Origin: Clostridiales bacterium CCNA10
Lineage (GTDB): Bacteria > Bacillota > Clostridia > Oscillospirales > Oscillospiraceae
Length of the DNA stretch: 64,000 nt
Assembly: GCA_003573975.1 (NCBI GenBank)
Contig: AP018533.1
Span: 2,914,319 to 2,978,318 of the forward strand
Reading direction: 5' to 3'
Of the stretch, positions 8,099 to 16,628 are shown one piece after another; position 1 is the stretch's first letter, and each line of letters begins with the position of its first letter. The position numbers and the translations under genes are program-made. The notes under the pieces are model-generated. The model worked only from the letters and a program-made list of their open reading frames with translations, had not been told where the DNA came from and made no database searches.

Positions 8099-11000
8099 AT
8101 GCCAAACTGGGCACAAATTATATCCGATGCGCTGGACATTCTGAAATTTGACGGTGCCGTACAGGACACTCTGGCCCAGCTGCGAGAAAAATGGGGCGCA
8201 CAGGTCCCGGCACTGCTGGAGGAACGCTTTGATGCCGTTGGCGTCCAGTATATGAAACTATCCCACGAAAAAGGGGCGGCAGCGTTGGGACAGGAACTGT
8301 CTGCCTTCGGCTGGGCACTGTATAACCTGGACGATGAGGATGAGTATCTGTTTGTCCTGATTCCAGAGGAAGAGCGCAGCGAATGGGAACGCTACTGCAA
8401 AAAACGGGGGCAATATTGCCGCCTGATGAAACAACAGGGGCGCAATTGGGGCGACCATGCCAAGGAGCAAGACCCTGGTGCGCTGATGCCCTGCGAGGAA
8501 TACATACTCCAGGATGAGTACGATTATTTCTTCAATTCCCTGGCGGGTGACTTTGCGGCGGGAGAATGGAAAAGCAGTCATTCCCAGGAATGGAACTATG
8601 GCTGTGTGGCAGATCTACGATGCCGCCCGCCGAAGGTGACTCGCTCCAAGAGCCTATACCATTTCGGATGCATCTCCTATTCGGATAAAAGCGGGCTGTA
8701 TGCCGCATCAGGGGTCTCTGCAAGCGGACTGATCGGGAAGGTGTTGCTGTGCAAAAACCCCAACACCCTGAACTTTTTTGAGCCTTCCCCTATCGGATAT
8801 GAGGGAGCTCCGAACTCTTTTTGCTGGACCGCCCATTCCCTCTGGGTGGGCGATCCCACCAACGCCACACGGATTCAATTGACGGACCGGGGTACTTGCC
8901 AAGATGTACAGAACTGGCCGTTACCCAAGGACGGCTGGAGCGGCACCTACCACTGCGGTATCACAGCGGACGGATTGGGCCGGGTCTACTTTTCCAACGA
9001 GTGGTACAAAGGGCACATTTACCGCTGGGAAAACGGCGATGTAACAAAACACTCCTTCCCTTTGTACGGATACGACCATCTCTCCGAAGCCGTTCCCGTT
9101 CCTGGCTCAGGCCGCATTTACATGATCCACGCCGTCAGCGGCAAGGGGCGGGTGGAGGAATGCCTGCTGGAGCTGGACATGGACACCGGGCGGTGCCGCA
9201 TCGCCGCCCTGCCCGGCATGGGCGAGGGGCTGAAACTTCGCTGGTTTACCGAAGATTGGCTGCTGGTGCAGGGAAATGGTGAGATCCTCTCCGATGACTT
9301 TGCCCAGCTCATCAATAGGAACACCCGTGAGGTGCTGCGCATCCGTCCGGGAATGTTCGGCAGGGAGAAAATGCAGCACATCGGGATGCTCACCGATGGG
9401 ACGGTGGTCATCGTCACCCGGCGGGACGGCGTGGGGCCGGTATTTCGTTACCCCATCGACTTTTGGAAGTTTCTGCGGACAGCAAACAAGCCCAAAAAGC
9501 TGGAACCATGGCGGGAGTATGCAGAAACTTATCCGAATCTGCCTTTCTTCCTCCCGGGGGAGGAACCAGCGCCGCCGCAGAAGTGTGCAGATAACCGGCT
9601 GGACATGGGAAAAGCACTGTTTCGTCCTCAGTTTGACCAACTTTTCCCCGAGAAGAAACAAGCCCTTATGGAGCAGCTGGCAGAGCAGTATCACTTTGGT
9701 TTTGTACGGATGGAGCGCTTTGACCGCTGGGGCCAGAGCTGCACCACTGGTATCTTCGAGAAAGATGGCCGGGAGTTTGTCTTTGTCCCCGGTGATACCG
9801 TCACCTTGGGCTGGGAACGGTTCGCCGTAGGGCTGAATCAGGATAGCCAAGAGGAATTGGAGTACCTGTTCCAGGAATGGGATCTGGAGCAGGACCCGGC
9901 AGAATTCATTGGGGAAAGCATGGCTCCCGTCCGGCAGGCGGCCATCGGCCCTATGCTGGTGGGCCGGGAACTGGAGGAAATCAACTGGGAGCCAGTCGAA
10001 CTGGATGACCCACGGCTGTGCCCGGACTGGCTGGAGGATTTCCGCCAATTCGCTTTGACTGGCAGGGACAGTCTGACGCTGGCGGGCCGCGCCCGTTTCG
10101 AGCGGGATGGCGACAGCTGGCAGGTCAGCCTCTATCATGAGGTGGAGTATCCGAACTTTCAAAACCTACTGCAAAAACAGGGCTTCTCCCTGCCCACGGC
10201 AGATGAGTGGGCCTATCTGTGCGGCGGTGGTTGCCGGACCCTGTTCCCCTGGGGAGATGGCCTCGACTACTCCATGCGCCTGCACTGGTTTGAGGACATG
10301 GATGAGGACGAGAACAGGCCCTACGATATGGAGGAGCCCAACTTTTTCGGTCTGTCCATCGCCTACGACCCCTATATGCGGGAAGTGGTACAGGCTGAGA
10401 AGTTCACCACCTGCGGCGGCGACGGCGGGTGCAGTATCTGCGGCGGGCTGGGGCCGTTCCTGGGTTTTCTGCCCTGTTCACCACACTGCAAGCCGGAAGT
10501 GCAGGAGGACAAGAAACTGAATGGTGACTATGACTTTTACCGGCCCATCATCCGGGTGGAGCCGGAACTGAAAGGAGAGACCAATATGCCTACCACCGAG
10601 TGGCGGAACAAATACGAATCTATCCAGGACAAGCTGGCCTGCAAAACTGATTTGGAGGCCCATTTCACAGAAAAAGTGATTGGAAATATGGGGGTGGATG
10701 CGCTGTATATCGGCACCGTCCATTTTCCTACCGGAACGATTTTCGCCTGCGATCCGCTGGTGGAGCTGGAGGACGCTCTGCCGTTTCTTCAAACGATCCC
10801 CGCCGGAACTTACCCGTTGAAGATCTGTGTGGTGCCCAGCGAACAATACGGCGACCGCTACGCCTGTGTCAAGGTGGAGGTTTCTCCGGAGAAGCCTGTC
10901 CGCTATGAGCTGGGTATGACGGGCAAAGAGGATTTGGACGAGGAACTGGATGAGGACGATTATTTTGGCTTTGGTGTAGACGCCGGGATGGGCTGTGTTG

Positions 11001-11317
11001 CGGACATCCAGACCCAGTCGGCCTTTAAGGCATACTGGGCCAAGAGGCTGGAAGAGGACCCGGACATCGACCCCTACAATGACCTGTTTTGCGATCTTTT
11101 GGAGGAAAACGCCAAAGCCCACCCCAAGTATCAGTTGAGCCACGGTGACTGGCTCAACTGGACGGTGCCGGACACGGACTGCAACCTGCCCATCTTCTCC
11201 TCCGGCTGGGGGGACGGTTACTATCCCGTCTACTTCGGTTATGACGCAAAAGGCGAGGTCTGCGCCGTGTATGTGCGGTTTATCGACATTGAAGCCAGCT
11301 ATGGAGAGCAGGAATAA
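8099..11317 (+). CDS. giant modular protein: beta-propeller-like, FGE/SUMF1-like and DUF4241 parts
   Basis: A 1,072-aa cytoplasmic-looking protein. Residues 1-180 are helical; 180-480 consist of repeating beta-strand units (GRVYFSNEWYKGHIYRWENG) like a beta-propeller. About 500-825 ends in a formylglycine-generating-enzyme-like segment (LPTADEWAYLCGGG, LFPWGD, then NFFGLS and DFYRPIIR). From Met830 on it is a DUF4241-type domain, with GMGCVAD and SSGWGDGYYPVYFGYD. DUF4241 and similar folds are known as immunity proteins in polymorphic toxin loci. Met830 (10586-10588) is preceded by AAAGGAGAG, so the last part may also be made alone. The FGE-like part lacks an obvious catalytic Cys pair. Confidence 0.7.
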   Translation: MPNWAQIISDALDILKFDGAVQDTLAQLREKWGAQVPALLEERFDAVGVQYMKLSHEKGAAALGQELSAFGWALYNLDDEDEYLFVLIPEEERSEWERYCKKRGQYCRLMKQQGRNWGDHAKEQDPGALMPCEEYILQDEYDYFFNSLAGDFAAGEWKSSHSQEWNYGCVADLRCRPPKVTRSKSLYHFGCISYSDKSGLYAASGVSASGLIGKVLLCKNPNTLNFFEPSPIGYEGAPNSFCWTAHSLWVGDPTNATRIQLTDRGTCQDVQNWPLPKDGWSGTYHCGITADGLGRVYFSNEWYKGHIYRWENGDVTKHSFPLYGYDHLSEAVPVPGSGRIYMIHAVSGKGRVEECLLELDMDTGRCRIAALPGMGEGLKLRWFTEDWLLVQGNGEILSDDFAQLINRNTREVLRIRPGMFGREKMQHIGMLTDGTVVIVTRRDGVGPVFRYPIDFWKFLRTANKPKKLEPWREYAETYPNLPFFLPGEEPAPPQKCADNRLDMGKALFRPQFDQLFPEKKQALMEQLAEQYHFGFVRMERFDRWGQSCTTGIFEKDGREFVFVPGDTVTLGWERFAVGLNQDSQEELEYLFQEWDLEQDPAEFIGESMAPVRQAAIGPMLVGRELEEINWEPVELDDPRLCPDWLEDFRQFALTGRDSLTLAGRARFERDGDSWQVSLYHEVEYPNFQNLLQKQGFSLPTADEWAYLCGGGCRTLFPWGDGLDYSMRLHWFEDMDEDENRPYDMEEPNFFGLSIAYDPYMREVVQAEKFTTCGGDGGCSICGGLGPFLGFLPCSPHCKPEVQEDKKLNGDYDFYRPIIRVEPELKGETNMPTTEWRNKYESIQDKLACKTDLEAHFTEKVIGNMGVDALYIGTVHFPTGTIFACDPLVELEDALPFLQTIPAGTYPLKICVVPSEQYGDRYACVKVEVSPEKPVRYELGMTGKEDLDEELDEDDYFGFGVDAGMGCVADIQTQSAFKAYWAKRLEEDPDIDPYNDLFCDLLEENAKAHPKYQLSHGDWLNWTVPDTDCNLPIFSSGWGDGYYPVYFGYDAKGEVCAVYVRFIDIEASYGEQE

Positions 11318-11328
11318 GGAGGTAAGCA

Positions 11329-12288
11329 ATGGGATTACCAAAACGGGCTAGAACAGCAGACTGGAAAAATGGTGTTCTAACTTTAGACGGAGAGAAGCAG
11401 TATGAGATCCCGGAGCTGACCATGGACCTCACGGAGCGGCTGGCCGGTTACACCCTGGTGGGCTTCCATGTGAAAGGCTATCCGGTAACGGATGAACTGC
11501 TCTCCCCTTTTGCCGGACATAAAAGCATGGTCAACTTCGGTGTGGAGGACGGCACTCTCACCGACGCCTGTTTCCCCATCTTTTCCGCCATGCCCAAGCT
11601 GCGCTATCTGCTGCTGGACGGCAACGCCGCCATCCACGGCAGCGGCCTGTCCGCCCTGCAAAACTGCAAGCTGGATCTTCTAACTCTTAACCACACCGGG
11701 CTGGATGACGCCGGGCTGCTCCAGGCGGCCTTCATCCCCAAACTCGCCCATATCCAGATTGACTATACTACCGTTACTTATGAGGGCCTGCTGTCCATCG
11801 CCGGCAACAGCCGCATCGAGCCGGTGTCCCATGTGCAATTCACCAGGGAGCAGATGGAACACTTCTCTCAGGTACAGAGGGAGAGAGCCAAAAAGCCCGT
11901 CCAGCTGGATGAGCAGGCGGCGGTGGAGTGCCGCGGGGTGTTGTCCGCTTTCTTTGCCGAGATGACAGAATGGGAGCAGTATATGGAGCAGGCCGGGTTT
12001 GAGGACGCCCAGGCCGTGCCCCGCCTGCTGGCAATCTGGGAGAAGTATGTGAGCGAAACGCCCCGTATGGGCTACCGGCCTCTGAGCCTCTCGTACAGCC
12101 CTCAGGGCACTTACAAGGGCGAGCGGTTCCTTGATGCGGAGCAGATCACCCGGAATAAGCTCTATATCTACACCAGAGAGAAAAATACAGGCTTTGACCG
12201 CCGCTTTCTGATGAAGCGTGTGGGCGAGGGCTGGAAGATCGACGCGGTGCAGGAGCGGTTGAACGGCTGGCAGCGCGTGGGCTTATAA
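11329..12288 (+). CDS. leucine-rich repeat protein with NTF2-like C-terminus
   Basis: A 319-aa protein starting 11 bases after the previous stop, with AAGGAGG upstream. Residues 60-185 contain degenerate LRR units (LRYLLLDGNAAIHGSGLSAL, CKLDLLTLNHTGLDDAGLL). Residues 200-319 look like an NTF2-fold immunity-type domain that ends FLMKRVGEGWKIDAVQERL. LRR plus NTF2-like combinations would serve protein binding rather than catalysis. The MGLPKR N-terminus echoes that of the 6323 gene. It is part of the same run of genes; the function is inferred only from the domain types. Confidence 0.65.
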   Translation: MGLPKRARTADWKNGVLTLDGEKQYEIPELTMDLTERLAGYTLVGFHVKGYPVTDELLSPFAGHKSMVNFGVEDGTLTDACFPIFSAMPKLRYLLLDGNAAIHGSGLSALQNCKLDLLTLNHTGLDDAGLLQAAFIPKLAHIQIDYTTVTYEGLLSIAGNSRIEPVSHVQFTREQMEHFSQVQRERAKKPVQLDEQAAVECRGVLSAFFAEMTEWEQYMEQAGFEDAQAVPRLLAIWEKYVSETPRMGYRPLSLSYSPQGTYKGERFLDAEQITRNKLYIYTREKNTGFDRRFLMKRVGEGWKIDAVQERLNGWQRVGL

Positions 12289-12342
12289 CAAGGCCCTCAA
12301 AAACCATGACTTTTACCGCCCGGTGTTCCGGGCGGAGGAGTA
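12286..12342 (+). pseudogene. remnant of a second FGE-like C-terminus
   Basis: In another frame, overlapping the stop of the LRR gene, the sequence reads YNKALKNHDFYRPVFRAEE and stops with TAA at 12342. This matches the end of the FGE-like segment in the 8099 gene (LNGDYDFYRPIIRVEPE). It is too short to be a gene and has no start. I read it as the last 19 codons of a paralogue whose body was deleted or replaced. Confidence 0.6.
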
Positions 12343-12379
12343 AATAAATTTTTTCAAAAACAATGAGGAGGATACCACT

Positions 12380-12865
12380 ATGGGACTGTTCAGCAAACTG
12401 TTTAAGGGGCCGGAGCCGGATATGGAAAAGAGCGCGGCCAATGCAAAAAAGGTGCGCGCCCTGTTTGACCAGGCGGTGGAGCACGGCGAGGAGTACCGCC
12501 TGATCGTGGGCTATACCGAGGACGTTAAGCGGTTCAACTATGGCTTTGTTCATGGGAGCAAAACTCAAATCGGCAATTTAATCTTGGGCTGGAATGCAGC
12601 CACCCGAACCATCGTTGTGGTGCCCACCCTCCCGGACCTCTCTGGCTATGGAGACCCCACCTATTACCGCCGGGATGAGATCTTCAAGGCGTACCGGAAC
12701 AAGTACCCCACCGACGCCTTCATCATCTATCCGAACCGGAAGGAGTATATCGGCATCAACGCCTATGAATGGCTGGAGGATGAGAGCCTGTATATCTATC
12801 TCTATCAGAAAGAGGAGCTGGAGGCGTTTACCGCCTTCTTCCAGAATGAGTTTTCGACCAAATAA
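12380..12865 (+). CDS. uncharacterised 161-aa protein of the cluster
   Basis: A soluble alpha/beta protein (MGLFSKLFKGPEPDMEKSAA...) with a strong ATGAGGAGG ribosome binding site upstream. It has no signal peptide or membrane segment, and its middle (IGNLILGWNAATRTIVVVP) alternates strands and turns. I do not recognise the family. It sits between the LRR/NTF2-like gene and the small membrane protein of the same operon-like run. Confidence 0.65.
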   Translation: MGLFSKLFKGPEPDMEKSAANAKKVRALFDQAVEHGEEYRLIVGYTEDVKRFNYGFVHGSKTQIGNLILGWNAATRTIVVVPTLPDLSGYGDPTYYRRDEIFKAYRNKYPTDAFIIYPNRKEYIGINAYEWLEDESLYIYLYQKEELEAFTAFFQNEFSTK

Positions 12866-12887
12866 GCGGAGCGCGAGGTGAGACACA

Positions 12888-13097
12888 GTGTGGCAGGAAA
12901 TTGGAATGTGGCTCCTGATCCTGACTGTGATTTTTATCTTTGGACAAGTGTGGTTCCATCTGGTGGAAGGACTTCTCTCCAAGATCAAGTCCCTGCTGAA
13001 CCGGAACAAGGAACCACCTGTTTGGCACACCTTTGAGGAAGCGGACAGCGAAACAAACGGGAGCTGTGCTGGTCAGACGCAGGAAAGGAGGCGCTGA
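12888..13097 (+). CDS. small single-pass membrane protein
   Basis: A 69-aa product from a GTG start preceded by GAGGTG at eight bases. Residues 5-28 (IGMWLLILTVIFIFGQVWFH) form one membrane segment, followed by a basic amphipathic stretch (LLSKIKSLLNRNK). The stop nearly touches the start of the next large gene, indicating translational coupling. It may anchor or partner one of its large soluble neighbours; this is speculation. Confidence 0.6.
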   Translation: MWQEIGMWLLILTVIFIFGQVWFHLVEGLLSKIKSLLNRNKEPPVWHTFEEADSETNGSCAGQTQERRR

Positions 13098-13098
13098 T

Positions 13099-16000
13099 AT
13101 GGAATTATTGGAACAGTGCCAAAAATGGAATGAAAACAGCGAATTTCAGAAGATCATCAATATATTGGAGGCTGTCCCTGCCGGGAAACGCCCCCCGGAA
13201 CTGGACAGTGAGCTGGCCCGGGCCTACAACAACCTGGCACAGCCGGGGGACCGGGGACTCTTTGAAAAGGCCATCGCCTTACTGGAGCCCCATGAGGAAT
13301 ATTTCCGGGGCGACCACTGCTGGAATTTCCGCATGGGCTATGCCTGGTATTACCTGGACCAGGAGGGCCCCGCCCTGCGGTATTTTGAGCAGGCGCTGGA
13401 GGCCCGTCCCGGCGACGAGGACACCCAGGAGTACATCGACGATTGCCGCCACCGTTTGTCCCTGCCCCGGTTTGAAAAAAACTTCCGGGAGAGGACGCGG
13501 GAGTCGTGGGCCGCCTTTTCTCAGATCGAGGCGGAGCTGCGTCAGATCATGGATACTGACAAAACGCACCAGCGCGGCGAAGAACTGATTGAAAAATGCG
13601 GGAATGCACTCAAGACGGCCCTGCGTGATACTTCCTTCGAGCTGGGCTTCAATGGCGAAAAGCATGAATTGATCCTCAGTCCAGAGGGGCTTCGCTCCCG
13701 CCTGTTCCCGTTGGTGTACTTCCAGAAGCAGGCCCCAGAATCGGTGCTTGAGCATTGGAATATCTGGGTAGGCCGCCAGCCCTGTGAGGGGTTCGAGCTG
13801 CGAGCTGGAGAGATCGAAGTTCGGGCTGAGGATGTGCAGATGTGGGCAGAGGAAACAGAGGATCATCAGGTAAGTCTGGTCCTTTACTGTGAAAAGCTGA
13901 CCCCAATCTTGAAAGAGGACACAGACAAGGTCTGGTGGGCACTCTCTATGCTGGTGGATCAAACCATCGGAGAAGTTTCCGCTATTGCCTTTGTTGCTGG
14001 GCTTGATGTTTATGCTCAGCCGAAAGACGAACCGGCCAAGCTGCTTTCTGAACTGCCGGAGTTGCTGCAAAGCATGGGACTTTCTCTCTGGCGGGATGGC
14101 AGCGACTACCTGGAAAACAGCTACCTTGCCTATGAACTGAAACCGGTGGAGGACCCGGAGGCTGACTGGCGGCTGGATGTCTATACTGGAAGCTGCCGTT
14201 TGCCGGTTATGATCAACGAATACATGGCCGCTTGTACGGATACAGTGGACGAGTACCATCGGGACGGCATCGTGGCTGGATTTTTGTGTTACCCGGTAGA
14301 TAGCTTTACCGGCGAGGAACGGAGCAACGCCATTCTGGATTTCCGGGATGCACTACAAGAAGCGATTTTGGACAAAGCCGGAGCAGGAGCCGTGACCTTC
14401 CTGGGTGGAGCCACCGGACTGTACTACGGGTATTTGGACTTCATCACCTGGGATCTGCCCGCCGTGCTGGATGCGGCCAAGGATTTCTTTGCTGACTCCA
14501 ATGCCGCCCAAGGTCTGTTCCATGTATTCCGCCGGGATGTGGGAACGGTCCGCCTGTGGGAGCGGGAACCAGAGCCTGAGGTGGACCCGGAGACCGGCTC
14601 CCTGCTCTCGGCGGAGGACATCCGCACTTTGGAGGGCTTCTGCGGGGATGTGTCCAGCTATTTTGGGAAGATGTACCGCTGGCTGGAGGACTTTACAGAG
14701 CGGGGCGTGCAGGCGGGAAAATTCACCCGGCGTCAGGCCCAGCAGGACCTCCAGATCGCTCTGTGGTATTCCTTCGCCTGCAACAACCTGGATGAGTACC
14801 GGTTTTACTACAAGGCAGCTCAGTGGATGAAGCACTCGGAGAAAAATGCTGCGGGCTGCGCTACCTGGTACTACCGGTATTCGGTGGCCCTCATGTACTG
14901 CGGACAGCTGGAGGAGGCTCTGGACTATGCGGAAAGGGGCGTTCAGGAGGAGCCGGAGTACCCATGGATCTGGCTGCAAGCGGGCAGGCTGCGGGCTCAT
15001 TTTGGTGATAAAGCAGGCGCGCTGGACGCCGTCAAACACGGATTAACACTGGAACCGGGCGATCATGAGTTCCTGACCTTGAAAAAAGAGATCAAAGCCG
15101 GAGCCACCCTGGAACAGATGGAATACCACTGGATCAACCCCGACGCCGACCGGACGCTCCAGCAAGGGCTGGACGCGGACGCCGACGATAAGCAGCGCGC
15201 CATCTCCTGCATCACCGTCGATCAGGAGGGGCTGGAGCGTTTCTGGCACATCTTTGGCGCCAAGCCGGAGCAGTACACACCCAACGCACCTTACACGCAG
15301 TTCCCATATATGGTGAACGGCCGTCCTGTGGATCTGGTGTTCCAGATGAATGAGGGCGGGATGTCCAAGCTGAGTACAGATTGGCTGGAGCAGCTGAGGG
15401 GCTGGCTTCAAAGCGGTCAGTGGCTGGAACGAGTGCACCCAAACGAAAGGGCGGCCTGCCTGGACACGGTGCTGGTGGGCTTGGACTACCACATGGGCCT
15501 GCTCTACAAGCTGACAGAGGAGGACGCATACTTCCAGATCTTCCTGAACCCGGACGGGACGGAACAGGAGGGTGCCTTCTGGTCCTCGGAGGAGAGCCGT
15601 GAGCCGGAGCTTTACACAGAAGAAGAAATGTCTGTGGTAGAGCAGCACATCAAAAACACCTTTGGTGAGTTTGAGAATGTATTTCATGAACTAGTTTCCC
15701 CGGACATCCACGTGGACATCTGCGTGGTTCCTCCCTCTGAGGAGCGGGACTATTACACGCTGGTAACGATGGGTATGGGGGCTCACCGGATGAATGTGCC
15801 GGAGGAACTGGCGGAATACAAGCTGGAGCGAGCGGAGCTGGCCATCGCTCTGCCGCCGGACTGGAAGCTGGACGAGGGATCCATGAAGGACGAGCGCTGG
15901 TACTGGCCATTCCGGCTACTGAAGGTGCTGGCCCGCCTGCCCATTTCCAGCGACACCTGGCTGGGCTTTGGCCACACAATGGGCAAGCAATCGCCGTTTG

Positions 16001-16251
16001 CGGAGAACACGGCACTCTGCGGCGCACTTCTGGTGGGTCCGCAGGATATTGTCTGGAACGGAGGCGAAGTCTGCACTTTGCCGGGCGGCGAGGAGGTCAA
16101 CTTCTATCAGGTGATTCCTCTGTATCAAGAGGAGCTGGAGTACAAACTGGAGCACGATGCAGACACGTTGATCGAACAAATGGCAGAGGTAAGCTTTGTG
16201 GTGCATCCGGATCGGCCGAACAGCATAGTCGGGGAACCGCGCACAGATTGA
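13099..16251 (+). CDS. TPR protein with C-terminal suppressor-of-fused (SUFU) domain
   Basis: A 1,050-aa protein. I start at ATG 13099 because AAAGGAGG lies just upstream; the frame is open 22 codons further. TPR-like helical pairs lie at about residues 20-120 (FRMGYAWYYLDQEGPALRYF) and 575-660 (YRYSVALMYCGQLEEALDYA). From about 700 it resembles DUF4026. Residues 840-1045 form a SUFU domain (HVDICVVPPSEERDYYTLVT, GMGAHRMNVPEEL, LPISSDTWLGFGHTM). Bacterial SUFU domains are common immunity modules against polymorphic toxins. It is the last and largest gene of the cluster. A mid-protein acidic region resembles none of its neighbours. Confidence 0.8.
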   Translation: MELLEQCQKWNENSEFQKIINILEAVPAGKRPPELDSELARAYNNLAQPGDRGLFEKAIALLEPHEEYFRGDHCWNFRMGYAWYYLDQEGPALRYFEQALEARPGDEDTQEYIDDCRHRLSLPRFEKNFRERTRESWAAFSQIEAELRQIMDTDKTHQRGEELIEKCGNALKTALRDTSFELGFNGEKHELILSPEGLRSRLFPLVYFQKQAPESVLEHWNIWVGRQPCEGFELRAGEIEVRAEDVQMWAEETEDHQVSLVLYCEKLTPILKEDTDKVWWALSMLVDQTIGEVSAIAFVAGLDVYAQPKDEPAKLLSELPELLQSMGLSLWRDGSDYLENSYLAYELKPVEDPEADWRLDVYTGSCRLPVMINEYMAACTDTVDEYHRDGIVAGFLCYPVDSFTGEERSNAILDFRDALQEAILDKAGAGAVTFLGGATGLYYGYLDFITWDLPAVLDAAKDFFADSNAAQGLFHVFRRDVGTVRLWEREPEPEVDPETGSLLSAEDIRTLEGFCGDVSSYFGKMYRWLEDFTERGVQAGKFTRRQAQQDLQIALWYSFACNNLDEYRFYYKAAQWMKHSEKNAAGCATWYYRYSVALMYCGQLEEALDYAERGVQEEPEYPWIWLQAGRLRAHFGDKAGALDAVKHGLTLEPGDHEFLTLKKEIKAGATLEQMEYHWINPDADRTLQQGLDADADDKQRAISCITVDQEGLERFWHIFGAKPEQYTPNAPYTQFPYMVNGRPVDLVFQMNEGGMSKLSTDWLEQLRGWLQSGQWLERVHPNERAACLDTVLVGLDYHMGLLYKLTEEDAYFQIFLNPDGTEQEGAFWSSEESREPELYTEEEMSVVEQHIKNTFGEFENVFHELVSPDIHVDICVVPPSEERDYYTLVTMGMGAHRMNVPEELAEYKLERAELAIALPPDWKLDEGSMKDERWYWPFRLLKVLARLPISSDTWLGFGHTMGKQSPFAENTALCGALLVGPQDIVWNGGEVCTLPGGEEVNFYQVIPLYQEELEYKLEHDADTLIEQMAEVSFVVHPDRPNSIVGEPRTD

Positions 16252-16628
16252 TCTGAAACACCCAAAATGCAGACAGGAGGACCATCCCGGATGAAACACA
16301 GCTGGAGCCGCCCTGCCGCACCTGCTACCTGTTGAGGCCAAAGGATTAACAAACCCAGAAGAAAAAGGTGATCCAAAAGTTTGAAATGGAACTCCGGCCT
16401 CATATTGCGAGGTTTTCTCCAAATATTATCCCTATTAACAAAACAGCTGTATTTCCATTCTGTATGCTCCGTGAAAAATATACAAAATCTGAACAGGGGA
16501 ATCCGTTGACTTCCCATCGGGAGACGACTATCATAAACAGTGGACCGCACATGTTTTGGAATAGAGACCGCCTCCGCGCGGTTCCGGACGGCGGCCCCGC
16601 TGGAGCTGTTTGACAAGGTGGGAACGGA
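16252..16628. other. gap with only short coding scraps
   Basis: No gene can be supported here. A scrap reading DETQLEPPCRTCYLLRPKD then stop (about 16290-16350) looks like the end of another decayed cluster gene. The remainder is AT-rich and holds the antiporter promoter. Confidence 0.5.
16506..16534 (+). promoter_or_regulatory. sigma-A type promoter upstream of the antiporter
   Basis: TTGACT (16506-16511), 17-bp spacer, TATCAT (16529-16534); the start codon is 95 bases downstream. Confidence 0.65.

Noticed and set aside
16368-16613. 81-aa plus-strand frame before the antiporter
   Set aside because: No good ribosome binding site, no recognisable domain, and it contains the antiporter promoter.
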